From: an uncultured Pelagibacteraceae bacterium
GTDB lineage: Bacteria > Pseudomonadota > Alphaproteobacteria > Pelagibacterales > Pelagibacteraceae
Direction: 5' to 3'
Assembly (NCBI GenBank): GCA_902619925.1
Contig: CACNFY010000002.1
Span: 124,001-188,000 of the forward strand
DNA length: 64,000 nucleotides
Below the pieces are notes generated by a model. That model saw only the letters and a program-made list of their open reading frames with translations. It was not told the origin of the DNA and did not search any database. Made by a program: the position numbers and the translations under genes. Shown here piece after piece: positions 16,600 to 25,070 of this stretch; the stretch's first letter is position 1, and every line of letters starts with the position of its first letter.

Positions 16600-18183
16600 T
16601 TAATTTAAAATGACGTCTGAAGCTTTTTCCGCAACCATTATGACCGGTGCATTTAAATTCCCACTAGTAATTTCAGGGAGAACTGATGCATCAGCTACTC
16701 TTACGCCTTCTAGCCCATGAATTTTCAGTTTTTGATCTACAACTGCTGATTTATCTATACCCATTTTAAGGGTACATGAGGGATGATAGGCTGTCTCAGC
16801 TTTTGATCTTATATACTCAACAATATTTTCATCAGATGTAGCATCCTCACCAGGCCCAATTTCTTTTCCTGCATATTCCTTAAGAGAATTTTGTTTAAGT
16901 ATATTTCTTGCAACTTTCACACATTCAATTGTCTGTTTCATATCATCTTCATGCTCTAAATAATTAAATTTAATTGTTGGAGAGTCAAAAATATTTGAAC
17001 TTCTTAATTTTATATTTCCTCTACTTTTTGGATGATTTGGACTTGCATGTAATTGAAAACCGTGTCTATCAGGATCAACTAAACCATGATCAATTACAAA
17101 TGCGGGAAAAAAATGGAATTGAATATTAGGATATTCTTGTTCTGGAGAGGATTTACAAAAACCTCCTGCTTCTAAAAATGAATAAGAGCAAGGTCCTTTT
17201 TTAGATAAGAACCATTGAATTCCGACTTTGACCATATTAATTTTATTCACATAAGAGTAAAGTGTTAAAGGTTTTTTACATTCTTGTTGAATATAAACTT
17301 CAAGGTGATCTTGAAGATTAGAACCAACACCTTCTAAGCTATGGATAACATCTATACCATTTTCTCTTAAATGATCTCCTGGACCTATTCCAGATAACAT
17401 CAGTATTTGTGGAGAGTTAATTGCACCCGCGCTTAAAATGATTTCTTTATTTGAGTAAATTTTTTCAACTTTTTTGTTTTTGCCCAAAATCTCTACACCA
17501 ATTGCTTTTTTACCATCGAATATTATTCTTTTTACGTATTTTTCAGTCAGAATTTTTAAATTTTTTCTAGATTTAGCTGGTTTTAAATAATATTTAGAAA
17601 CACTTGCTCTCTCACCTTTATGTATAGTTACGTCATACATTCCAAAACCCTCTTGATCTTTACCGTTCATATCTGAATTTATTTTGTACCCAGCTTCTCC
17701 AGCAGAATTTATAAATGCTTTGAAAAGAGGATTTGAGTTTTTTGACTGGTTAACTGGCAAAATACCATTACCACCTCTATATTCATTCCCACCTTCAGAC
17801 CATGTTTCTATTTTCTTGAAATAAGGTAAAACTTTTTCATACGACCACTCATCAAGTCCCATTTTAGCCCATCTTGAATAATCGTTAGGATTTCCTCTAA
17901 CATAAACCATTCCATTATGTGCAGAGCAACCACCAATCATTTTTCCACGTGGGCAAAAAATTTTTCTGTTATTCAAATGTGGTTCAGGCTCAGAGTAATA
18001 TTTATAATTATACTTAGGATCATGCATAGCATAAAGTATTGCCAATGGCATATTAACTTTCCAAATATCGCTATCTTTGCCAGCTTCTATAAGTAAAACA
18101 TTATTTCTTGAATTTTCACTTAGTCTGTTGGCTAATACGCAACCGGCAGATCCACCACCGATTATTATATAATCAAAATTCAT
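16600..18183 (-). CDS. GMC-family FAD oxidoreductase, choline-dehydrogenase-like
   Basis: A 527-aa flavoprotein. The FAD dinucleotide fold IIIGGGSAGCVLANRLSEN (residues 6-24), the GMC signature 1 region PRGKMIGGCSAHNGMVYVRG, signature 2 GAINSPQILMLSGIGP and the C-terminal YHPSCTLKMG (catalytic His) ending VRVADASVLPEITSGNLNAPVIM are all present. This is the BetA/AlkJ branch, oxidising primary alcohols. It lies 3 bp after the TauD-like gene. Choline oxidation is possible given the betaine context, but many SAR11 GMC enzymes are uncharacterised and another alcohol is equally possible. Confidence 0.9.
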   Translation of the reverse strand: MNFDYIIIGGGSAGCVLANRLSENSRNNVLLIEAGKDSDIWKVNMPLAILYAMHDPKYNYKYYSEPEPHLNNRKIFCPRGKMIGGCSAHNGMVYVRGNPNDYSRWAKMGLDEWSYEKVLPYFKKIETWSEGGNEYRGGNGILPVNQSKNSNPLFKAFINSAGEAGYKINSDMNGKDQEGFGMYDVTIHKGERASVSKYYLKPAKSRKNLKILTEKYVKRIIFDGKKAIGVEILGKNKKVEKIYSNKEIILSAGAINSPQILMLSGIGPGDHLRENGIDVIHSLEGVGSNLQDHLEVYIQQECKKPLTLYSYVNKINMVKVGIQWFLSKKGPCSYSFLEAGGFCKSSPEQEYPNIQFHFFPAFVIDHGLVDPDRHGFQLHASPNHPKSRGNIKLRSSNIFDSPTIKFNYLEHEDDMKQTIECVKVARNILKQNSLKEYAGKEIGPGEDATSDENIVEYIRSKAETAYHPSCTLKMGIDKSAVVDQKLKIHGLEGVRVADASVLPEITSGNLNAPVIMVAEKASDVILN

Positions 18184-18186
18184 AAT

Positions 18187-19014
18187 TTATTTTGGTTCAT
18201 CACCTTCAATTGCTATTCTATCCATAATTCTTTCATAGCCTAAGCCACGACCAGGAAAAAAGTCACTTAATCCTTGATGTAGGAGTGATCTGTTATCCCA
18301 AATAGCTACAGCGTTTTCTGTCCATTTAATCCTGCAAGTAAAATCTAATCTTTCTTGATGTTTAAAAATTTTTTCTAATATTTCATTACTCTCTCTTTCA
18401 CTCAAATCTAAAATTTTTTTGGTGTACATAGAATTAACAAATAAAATTTTATTTCCAGTTTCTGGGTGAACTCTCACTATAGGGTGAATATTTGAATATT
18501 CCTCTAAATTTCCATTTCCTTGCATCTCTTTATAATTTGCAGTAAACGCTGCAGCGCCTAATGAGCTATGAACTGCCTTTTTTCCACTAATTTTATTCTT
18601 AACTTCGCTATCTAAAGTTTCGTATGCTAACTCCATGTTTGAAAACATTGTATCTCCACCTACAGGTGGGATTTTATGAGATCTTAATATAATAACTTTA
18701 GTTGGTTTTGGATTGTAACTTACATCTGTATGCCAACCCTCGCCCCATTGATGTTTTTCATCTGGTGCTTTAATAATTCTTAAAATTTCTGGATAGTTTT
18801 TTCTAGCTTTGACATAAACATGTTTTTCAAGCGGTCCAAAATGCCTTGCTAGTTCCATTTGCTCGTCTGATGAAATATCCTGGTTTCTAAAGAAAACTAC
18901 TTTGTGTTCCAACATTAAGGAATTAATTTTTTCCCAATTTTCTTTTGAGGTATCTTTCAGGCTAATACCTGTAATTTCAGCACCTAAAGCACCTGAAAGT
19001 AAATTAATTTCCAT
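18187..19014 (-). CDS. TauD/TfdA-family 2-oxoglutarate dioxygenase
   Basis: A 275-aa Fe(II)/2OG oxygenase. The metal motif HTD lies in GWHTDVSYNPKP, the distal His in NRSLLHQGLSDFFPG and the 2OG-binding Arg in YERIMDRIAI. The N-terminus (LSGALGAEITGISLKD) is the standard TauD opening. Family members release sulfite from taurine or cleave ether or amine substrates. Gene order places it after the thioesterase and before the GMC enzyme, so it probably acts on an osmolyte-like substrate rather than necessarily taurine. Confidence 0.9.
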   Translation of the reverse strand: MEINLLSGALGAEITGISLKDTSKENWEKINSLMLEHKVVFFRNQDISSDEQMELARHFGPLEKHVYVKARKNYPEILRIIKAPDEKHQWGEGWHTDVSYNPKPTKVIILRSHKIPPVGGDTMFSNMELAYETLDSEVKNKISGKKAVHSSLGAAAFTANYKEMQGNGNLEEYSNIHPIVRVHPETGNKILFVNSMYTKKILDLSERESNEILEKIFKHQERLDFTCRIKWTENAVAIWDNRSLLHQGLSDFFPGRGLGYERIMDRIAIEGDEPK

Positions 19015-19063
19015 TATTAAAGAATATATATTGCCTTTAAATTTGTCACTAAGAATTTTAAAA

Positions 19064-19534
19064 TTATTTTTTTAATTTTGATAAAAATTTTAAATTGTCA
19101 ATTTTGAAATTATCTTTATGATTTGATATATAGTCATCCATTATTTGAATTTTCTCTTTTTCAAATTCTACTACTTTTCTTTCAGATAAATCTACATACA
19201 GAGATAATGCCTCAATTGTTGATGCAACATACTTTTTCTCACTATGCACCATTTCAAGTTTATATAGAATTCTTTTTTTATCATGGTCACAAAAAATTAG
19301 ATTAACGTCCACCTCATCACCTTCTTGAACTTCCTGATTGTATGTTATGTGCGATTCGACAACCATAGTACTTTTCTTTGTTGTTTTTGCGGACTCTTCA
19401 CCCATTTTAAATAATGTCATTAACTCTTCTGAACCATATTGATCAAATATTAATACGTAATAAGCAACGTTCATATGACCATTATAATCAGTCCACTCTT
19501 TTTTAATTTTTTGTTTTGTTAAAAAGATACTCAT
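19064..19534 (-). CDS. Hotdog-fold acyl-CoA thioesterase, candidate betainyl-CoA thioesterase
   Basis: A 156-aa 4HBT-like thioesterase: KKEWTDYNGHMNVAYYVLIFD gives the catalytic Asp/Asn/His cluster near residues 15-23, then SHITYNQEVQEGDEVDV and YVASTIEALSLYVD. In Pseudomonas and Rhizobium, carnitine 3-dehydrogenase and the dehydrocarnitine-cleaving BKACE are accompanied by a thioesterase of this type, or fused to it, that hydrolyses betainyl-CoA to glycine betaine. Those two partners are encoded at 20447-22275, divergently. Its start overlaps the CitE-like stop (ATGA). The substrate assignment is context-based. Confidence 0.8.
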   Translation of the reverse strand: MSIFLTKQKIKKEWTDYNGHMNVAYYVLIFDQYGSEELMTLFKMGEESAKTTKKSTMVVESHITYNQEVQEGDEVDVNLIFCDHDKKRILYKLEMVHSEKKYVASTIEALSLYVDLSERKVVEFEKEKIQIMDDYISNHKDNFKIDNLKFLSKLKK

Positions 19535-20388
19535 TTACTTATTTTCTCAGCTACTAATATTCTTCTTTGCATTTCTCTAAGAACAGGTTTTTCGATTAAC
19601 TTACCGTCAATAACAACAAGTCCTGTGTTAGATGCATTAAATTGATCTATTATTTTTTTTGCTTTATTTATTTCTTCATCAGACGGGGTAAAAACTTTAT
19701 TTAAAATATTTATTTGTTTAGGATGAATAGACCCCTTGCCAGTAAAGCCTAAATTTCTGACAAGTTCTGCTTCTTTTTTCATTCCATCCATATCTTCTAG
19801 ATCTAAATAAGGAACATCTATAACATCGACTCCAACACTAGCTCCGGCGTGCACCAATTTAGATCTTGCATAAATAAGATTTTCATAACTATTTGGAACT
19901 CTTAGTTCTGCGGCCATATCAACACCCCCAAAATACAATGCAACAATTCTTTTACTAGAATGTGCAATATCATATATATTTTCAAGCGCCTCATTTGTTT
20001 CCATTATAACATGAAGATCAGTATCCAAGTTACAATCAGTTAATAAATCATCAATGAAAGTTATCTCATCTGGCGTTTTAACTTTTGGAAGCATCAAAGC
20101 TTTTACTTTTAGTTTGCTTGAAATAAAAGCTTCTAAATCTAAAAGACCCGGCTTAGTTCTTTGACAATTTACTCTAACAACTAACTCTACATCATTTTTC
20201 ACCTCTAATGTTTTTAATGCATTAATTGTATTCTTCCGTGCTTCATCCTTGTCTTTAATTGCAATCCCATCTTCTAATTCGATACATACCATGTCTGCAC
20301 CTGAGCCAAGAGCTTTAGGGAACATTTCAGGATTTAGACCTGGTGTAAAAATAAAGCTACGTCTTACTTTTATTTTATTTAATTCCAT
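19531..20388 (-). CDS. HpcH/HpaI-family CitE-like lyase
   Basis: A 285-aa CitE/malyl-CoA-lyase-type barrel. RRSFIFTPGLNPEMFPKA, DMVCIELEDGI (metal-binding Glu and Asp), VVRVNC, ALMLPKVKTPDEI, HVIMETNEALENI and GKGSIHPKQI are the canonical blocks. It is the first gene of the minus-strand operon, overlapping the thioesterase by 4 bp and facing the BKACE gene across 58 bp. In stand-alone form such proteins cleave or form beta-hydroxyacyl-CoA (malyl-CoA, citramalyl-CoA) or act as thioesterases. Its place in carnitine breakdown is not established, so the role is open. Confidence 0.87.
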   Translation of the reverse strand: MELNKIKVRRSFIFTPGLNPEMFPKALGSGADMVCIELEDGIAIKDKDEARKNTINALKTLEVKNDVELVVRVNCQRTKPGLLDLEAFISSKLKVKALMLPKVKTPDEITFIDDLLTDCNLDTDLHVIMETNEALENIYDIAHSSKRIVALYFGGVDMAAELRVPNSYENLIYARSKLVHAGASVGVDVIDVPYLDLEDMDGMKKEAELVRNLGFTGKGSIHPKQINILNKVFTPSDEEINKAKKIIDQFNASNTGLVVIDGKLIEKPVLREMQRRILVAEKISK

Positions 20389-20446
20389 TAAATTATTATA
20401 TCCTAAAATCTTAGATGATATGATATTATAATTCTAACTAATAAAA

Positions 20447-21331
20447 ATGAACAATAAAGTATTTATCTCTTGTGCAGTAACTGGGTCAGGCGATACTGCC
20501 AGCAAACATCCAGATTTACCAAAAACTCCAGAACAAATTGCAAAAGCTTCTATAGAAGCCGCAAAAGCTGGGGCTGCAATTGCTCATATTCATGTAAGAG
20601 AAGAGGATGGAACTCCTAGCAGGAGATTAGAACTTTATAAAGAAGTCGTGGATAGGGTTAGATCATCTGATACAGATGTTGTTCTTAATTTAACAACAGG
20701 AATGGGCGGTGACCTTGATATCGGAGAAAAAAATCCTTTAGAGTTTGGACCATTGACTGACATGATTAATGTGATGGAGAGAATTGCAAACGCAGAACAA
20801 TTTCTTCCAGAAATATGTACATTAGATTGTGGAACACTAAATTTTGGAGACGGATCTGTGATAACTGTAAATACACCAAGAGACTTAAGAAAAGCTGCAA
20901 AAAAATTACAGGAAATAAAAGTAAAACCAGAAATAGAGGCTTTCGACCTTGGAAATATGTGGTTTGGTGCTCAACTCTATCAAGAAGGTTTATTGAGCGA
21001 TCCTCCAATGTTTCAAATGTGCTTAGGAATACCATGGGGAGCACCGGCAACTCCTTTAGCAATGCAAGCAATGAAAGACATTATGCCAAAAGAAGCTGTG
21101 TGGTCTGGTTTTGCAATTTCAAGAAATGAAATGCCTTATGTTGCTCAAACTGTTGTCATGGGTGGTAATCCAAGAGTAGGATTAGAAGATAATCTCTATA
21201 TATCTAAAGGTAAGCTAGCTACAAATCCTCAATTAGTTGAGAAGGCTAGACGAATAGTTGAAGATTTAGGCGCATCCATCATGACGCCACAAGAAACAAG
21301 AGAGAAATTAAAACTTGTAAAACACAAGTAA
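20447..21331 (+). CDS. BKACE-family (DUF849) beta-keto acid cleavage enzyme, candidate 3-dehydrocarnitine cleavage
   Basis: A 294-aa protein of the DUF849/BKACE family, which condenses a beta-keto acid with acetyl-CoA to give acetoacetate and a CoA ester. Visible landmarks are FISCAVTGSGDTASKHP, the metal histidines in AIAHIHVREEDG (His47, His49), NLTTGMGG, EAFDLGNMWFG and ARRIVEDLGASIMTPQETRE. The next gene, starting at its stop codon (TAATG), is a carnitine-3-dehydrogenase-like protein. The pair matches the bacterial carnitine pathway, in which dehydrocarnitine becomes betainyl-CoA plus acetoacetate. The specificity is inferred from that pairing. Confidence 0.87.
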   Translation: MNNKVFISCAVTGSGDTASKHPDLPKTPEQIAKASIEAAKAGAAIAHIHVREEDGTPSRRLELYKEVVDRVRSSDTDVVLNLTTGMGGDLDIGEKNPLEFGPLTDMINVMERIANAEQFLPEICTLDCGTLNFGDGSVITVNTPRDLRKAAKKLQEIKVKPEIEAFDLGNMWFGAQLYQEGLLSDPPMFQMCLGIPWGAPATPLAMQAMKDIMPKEAVWSGFAISRNEMPYVAQTVVMGGNPRVGLEDNLYISKGKLATNPQLVEKARRIVEDLGASIMTPQETREKLKLVKHK

Positions 21332-22275
21332 TGTCTAACTTTAAAAACGTTGCCATAATAGGAACTGGAGTAATTGGAACTGGTTGGGTAATCAGATGCT
21401 TGGCACACGGTAAAAAAGTAAGAGCTTACGACATTAATCTTAAACATAAAAAAAATTTAATTAAGGAAGTTAAGAGGACTTGGCCATTTGTAAAAAAATT
21501 GTTCAAAAAAAAAAAATTAAATCTACATAATTTATCCTTTTACACAAATTTACATGATGCTTTGATAAAAGCAGAATTTATATTTGAATGTGCTCCTGAA
21601 AATTATACTTTAAAAACAAACCTTATGAAAAAAATTGGTTTATACTCTAAACCAAACAGTATTATATCATCTAGTTCCTCTGGTTTACTTCCATCCAAAA
21701 TATACTCAAAATGTAAACATCCTGAAAGGGGCTTGATAGGTCATCCTTTCAATCCTGTATACTTATTACCAGGCGTTGAAATTGTGCCGGGTAAAAAAAC
21801 AAAAAAATTATATTTATTAAAAGCTAAAAAGTTTTATGAATCAATTTTAATGAAGCCAATTATGGTTAAGAAAGAATTACCTGGTTATTTAGCAGATAGA
21901 CTCCAAGAAGCATTATGGAGAGAGGGTTTACACATAATTAACGAAAATTATGCAACTACAAAGGAATTGGATAGAGCAATTGAAGATGGACCAGGGATGA
22001 GATATTCACTTATGGGAACATTTTTAACTTTTCATCTTGCAGGTGGAAATCAAGGAATGAAACATATGTTAAGACAATTTGGGCCTGCATTAAAATTACC
22101 TTGGACTAAGTTAAAAGCTCCAAAACTTACAAAAAAGCTATCCGATAGAATAATTAAAGGTACCCAGAGCCAGGCCAGGGGAAAATCTGTGGCTAAATTA
22201 GCTGATATAAGAGATGATTATCTGATTAATCTACAAATTTTAAGAAACAAATACTTAAATAAAATTAGGAATTAA
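21331..22275 (+). CDS. Carnitine 3-dehydrogenase-like 3-hydroxyacyl-CoA-dehydrogenase-family protein
   Basis: A 314-aa NAD-dependent dehydrogenase. The Rossmann motif is AIIGTGVIGTGWVIRCLAHG (about residues 8-27); ECAPENYTLK, SSSSSGLLPSKI and RGLIGHPFNPVYLLPGVEIV hold the catalytic Ser/His/Asn pattern of 3-hydroxyacyl-CoA dehydrogenases. The C-terminal domain (LADRLQEALWREGLHIINE; DGPGMRYSLMGTFLTFHLAGG) is characteristic of L-carnitine dehydrogenases. It is coupled to the BKACE gene and to the GFA-family gene, each by a 1-bp overlap. Predicted to oxidise L-carnitine to 3-dehydrocarnitine. Unlike rhizobial forms it is not fused to a thioesterase, which is encoded separately at 19064-19534. Confidence 0.9.
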   Translation: MSNFKNVAIIGTGVIGTGWVIRCLAHGKKVRAYDINLKHKKNLIKEVKRTWPFVKKLFKKKKLNLHNLSFYTNLHDALIKAEFIFECAPENYTLKTNLMKKIGLYSKPNSIISSSSSGLLPSKIYSKCKHPERGLIGHPFNPVYLLPGVEIVPGKKTKKLYLLKAKKFYESILMKPIMVKKELPGYLADRLQEALWREGLHIINENYATTKELDRAIEDGPGMRYSLMGTFLTFHLAGGNQGMKHMLRQFGPALKLPWTKLKAPKLTKKLSDRIIKGTQSQARGKSVAKLADIRDDYLINLQILRNKYLNKIRN

Positions 22276-22682
22276 TGGAAAAAAAGTTTGTAAATAAAAA
22301 AGGTGGATGTATTTGTGGTGCTGTTAAATTTAATGTTACTTTAGACGAGCTTCCAAGAGTTTTCAGTTGTCATTGTATAGACTGTAGAAAAAAAATAGGT
22401 GGTATAATGTCAATCATAGAACTTCGTAAAGATGCGATAGATATAAACAAATCATTATTATCTACATTCGAACATACAGGAGGTAGTGGAAATAAAATTA
22501 CCAAGTATTTTTGCGGTAAGTGTGCAGCACCAGTTTTAACTTTTGTTCATAGATGGAAGAAATTTTATCTTTACGCAGGGTTACTTGATGATATTAGTAT
22601 TCTGAAAAAAGCCAAAAATATTTATTTTGAAAACTCACATTTTCCTTTTATGGAAATATCGGAAAAAGATTTAAAACTCTAA
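22275..22682 (+). CDS. GFA-domain protein (Mss4-like zinc fold)
   Basis: A 135-aa protein with all GFA cysteines: GGCICGAVKF, SCHCIDCRK and YFCGKCAAPV, which bind two zinc ions. The family is named for glutathione-dependent formaldehyde-activating enzyme, but that catalytic role is contested and most members have no known reaction. The start overlaps the carnitine dehydrogenase stop (TAATG). Formaldehyde handling would suit a methyl-oxidising region, yet the placement in a carnitine operon is the only evidence here. Confidence 0.85.
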   Translation: MEKKFVNKKGGCICGAVKFNVTLDELPRVFSCHCIDCRKKIGGIMSIIELRKDAIDINKSLLSTFEHTGGSGNKITKYFCGKCAAPVLTFVHRWKKFYLYAGLLDDISILKKAKNIYFENSHFPFMEISEKDLKL

Positions 22683-22747
22683 ATCATGTGGCAACATGTA
22701 CCAAAAATCTTTATTGATTGATCTAAATTTAAGAATATATAAGCACC

Positions 22748-23185
22748 ATGAAATTGACGCTAAAAATAGTTCTATATGTGCTTATAAGCTCTCTTTTTAC
22801 AATTAAAGCTTTTTCCGAGACTTTAGAAATAGAAATGCTCAATAAATCGGGTAATGAGATGATGGTTTATTCTCAAAAAATTGCTAAAATTAATGTTGGG
22901 GATACAATAACTTGGAAATCAACAACTAAGGGTCATAACGTAGAATTTATAAAAAATGGAACACCAGATGGTGTTGAGAAGTTCAAATCAAAGATGAATG
23001 TGGACGTTGAATACACTTTTACTGTTCCAGGTATTTATGCATATCAGTGTACACCACACAAAGCTATGGGCATGATAGGTTTTGTAGTTGTCGGTGGGGA
23101 TAAATCAAACCTTGAAAAAATAAAATCTTTAAGATTTGTTGGGAAATCTAAAAAAATTGCTCCTGAATTAATTGGACAACTTTAA
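22748..23185 (+). CDS. Pseudoazurin-like blue copper protein
   Basis: A 145-aa exported cupredoxin with a signal peptide (residues 1 to about 23). The type-1 copper ligands are all present: His63 in KGHNVEF, and Cys101, His104 and Met109 in QCTPHKAMGM, the exact pseudoazurin C-terminal ligand loop. The tail VGKSKKIAPELIGQL is also pseudoazurin-like. It carries electrons in the periplasm, in known cases to nitrite or nitrous oxide reductase or from other dehydrogenases. No such partner is encoded nearby. It lies 65 bp after the GFA gene and converges with an SDR gene. Confidence 0.92.
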   Translation: MKLTLKIVLYVLISSLFTIKAFSETLEIEMLNKSGNEMMVYSQKIAKINVGDTITWKSTTKGHNVEFIKNGTPDGVEKFKSKMNVDVEYTFTVPGIYAYQCTPHKAMGMIGFVVVGGDKSNLEKIKSLRFVGKSKKIAPELIGQL

Positions 23186-23186
23186 T

Positions 23187-23975
23187 TTAGTCAAGTCTAA
23201 GTTCATTACCATTAACACCAATTACCTGACCTGAAATTCTTTCGGAATCGTTTGATATTAAAAATGCACACATTTTAGCAACGTCGTCGCCATATATCCA
23301 ACTTTTCATTGATGACATATTTAGAAAATCATTTTCAACTTTTTTTTCAGAAACTTTTAGAAACTTAGCTTTATTTTTAATTACTTTTACCATTCTGTTT
23401 CCTTTGATAGTGCCTGGACAAATAGCATTTACTCTTATTTTGTATTTTCCCAGCTCCATAGCCAAAGTTTTTGTAATTCCTATTACTGCCCATTTACTTG
23501 CTGCATATGGAGATCTTAGAGGAAAACCCAGTACCCCAGCTCCTGATGATATATTTATAATTGAACCATTTTTATTTTTTTTTAGCAAAGGTATTGCAAG
23601 TTTAGTAAAATAAAAATGACTTATAACATTTGTTTTTAAAGTTTGCTCCCAGTCTTTAGATGTGAGCTTTTCTAAAGTTCCAGTTGGCCCGGCTATACCA
23701 ACATTATTAATTAGACAATCAATTTTTTTAAATTTTATTGAAATTGATTTAAAAAAATTACTCACATCATTCTCATCAGCAGCATCAAAATTATACAAAA
23801 ATAAATTTTTTTTATAACTTGGGATTTTTTTTAATTTATTTATAAATTTTTTATCTATATCTGTAACTAGTACAGTCGCGCCTCTTTCTAGACAAGTTTT
23901 AGTTATTGCTAGGCCTATTCCAGATGCACCAGCCGAAATAACTATTTTTTTGTTCTTTAATGATTTATTTCGCAT
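23187..23975 (-). CDS. Short-chain dehydrogenase/reductase
   Basis: A 262-aa classical SDR. The cofactor loop is SAGASGIGLAI (the usual Thr is Ser), NNVGIAG is the NNAG strand, and the catalytic Ser, Tyr and Lys lie in IINISSGAGVLGFPLRSPYAASKWAV. The FLISNDSERISGQVIGVNG C-terminus is standard. It begins 2 bp after the ProV-like ATPase gene, so the two are probably one transcript. The substrate is unknown; a hydroxyl osmolyte or its catabolite is a reasonable guess. Confidence 0.9.
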   Translation of the reverse strand: MRNKSLKNKKIVISAGASGIGLAITKTCLERGATVLVTDIDKKFINKLKKIPSYKKNLFLYNFDAADENDVSNFFKSISIKFKKIDCLINNVGIAGPTGTLEKLTSKDWEQTLKTNVISHFYFTKLAIPLLKKNKNGSIINISSGAGVLGFPLRSPYAASKWAVIGITKTLAMELGKYKIRVNAICPGTIKGNRMVKVIKNKAKFLKVSEKKVENDFLNMSSMKSWIYGDDVAKMCAFLISNDSERISGQVIGVNGNELRLD

Positions 23976-23977
23976 AC

Positions 23978-25003
23978 CTAAGACTTGGTGAGTGTCTTCT
24001 GCAGTTCTTTCTTTGTTATATAACCTTTGATATTTCCACTTTTATCTACTACCTCACAGCTAGTATTTGTACCAACAACCTGTGGTAAAAACTCTTCTAT
24101 AAATTGGTCTTCTTTTACTTTTATAATATTATTTTTATCAATTCCATTCACATTTTCTTCAGATATCATAATAGTTTTTGCTTTTATAACTTTAGTCCTG
24201 TTAACATCTTTTACAAATGCTTTAACGTAATCATCAGCAGGGTTCATTATAATATCAAAAGGAGTGCCTACCTGAACTAATTTTCCATGGTTTAAAATTC
24301 CAATGTGATCTCCAAGCCTTAAGGACTCATCTAAATCGTGTGTTATAAAAACTATTGTTTTTTTCAATTCTGACTGAAGATCTATTAATTGTTTTTGCAT
24401 ATCGCTTCTAATCAATGGGTCTAGTGCTGAAAATGCTTCATCCATTAACATTATATCAGTATCATTTGCTAATGCTCTAGCCAAACCAACTCTTTGTTGC
24501 ATTCCACCAGATAATTGTGCCGGATATTGATTTTCAAATCCACTTAAACCTACAGATTCAATTTTTTCCATGGCTGTTTTTTTTCTTTCTTCCACAGCTA
24601 CACCTTGCATTTCAAGACCATAACCAACATTGTCAATTACTGTTCTGTGTGGAAATAACCCAAATCTTTGAAAGACCATACTCATTTTGTGTCTTCTAAA
24701 CTCTATTAACTGTTGTTTGTTCAAACTCATCACATTAGTACCTTCAACTATTATTTCTCCATCTGTTGGATCTATAAGTCTATTAAGGTGTCTAATTAAA
24801 GTTGATTTTCCTGATCCAGATAAGCCCATGCACACAAATATTTCTCCCTCCTCAATTTTCAATGTAACATTATCCAGTCCGACCGTGTGTCCTGTTTTGT
24901 CAAGAATCTCTTCTTTTGAAGCACCCTCTTTAACCATTGGGAGAATTGACTTAGGATTGCTGCCAAATATTTTATATACGTTATTTATTTCTATTTTGGA
25001 CAT
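23978..25003 (-). CDS. Glycine betaine/proline ABC transporter ATP-binding protein (ProV/OpuAA family)
   Basis: A 341-aa ATPase: Walker A GLSGSGKST, Q-loop VFQRFGLFPHRTV, signature LSGGMQQRVGLARALA, Walker B with MLMDEAFSALDPL and switch His in FITHDLDESLRLGD. These are diagnostic of ProV, including the N-terminal IFGSNPKSILPMVKEG. The C-terminal 70 residues form a partial CBS-like region. No permease or binding-protein gene is adjacent. It could serve the ATPase-less system at 9899-11857 or share subunits with the one at 26894-30112. It is divergent from the gamma-butyrobetaine-hydroxylase-like gene. Confidence 0.94.
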   Translation of the reverse strand: MSKIEINNVYKIFGSNPKSILPMVKEGASKEEILDKTGHTVGLDNVTLKIEEGEIFVCMGLSGSGKSTLIRHLNRLIDPTDGEIIVEGTNVMSLNKQQLIEFRRHKMSMVFQRFGLFPHRTVIDNVGYGLEMQGVAVEERKKTAMEKIESVGLSGFENQYPAQLSGGMQQRVGLARALANDTDIMLMDEAFSALDPLIRSDMQKQLIDLQSELKKTIVFITHDLDESLRLGDHIGILNHGKLVQVGTPFDIIMNPADDYVKAFVKDVNRTKVIKAKTIMISEENVNGIDKNNIIKVKEDQFIEEFLPQVVGTNTSCEVVDKSGNIKGYITKKELQKTLTKS

Positions 25004-25070
25004 CTTAGTGACTTTGTAACAGTTGATTTTGTATCTTGCAAATTTTTGTATTTTAAATAATTATTGATTT

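Noticed and set aside
20766..21071. Long antisense open frames within the BKACE gene and similar frames elsewhere (for example 2524-2787, 27256-27471)
   Set aside because: They lie wholly or mostly inside well-supported genes and have no recognisable protein features, so they are chance open frames.
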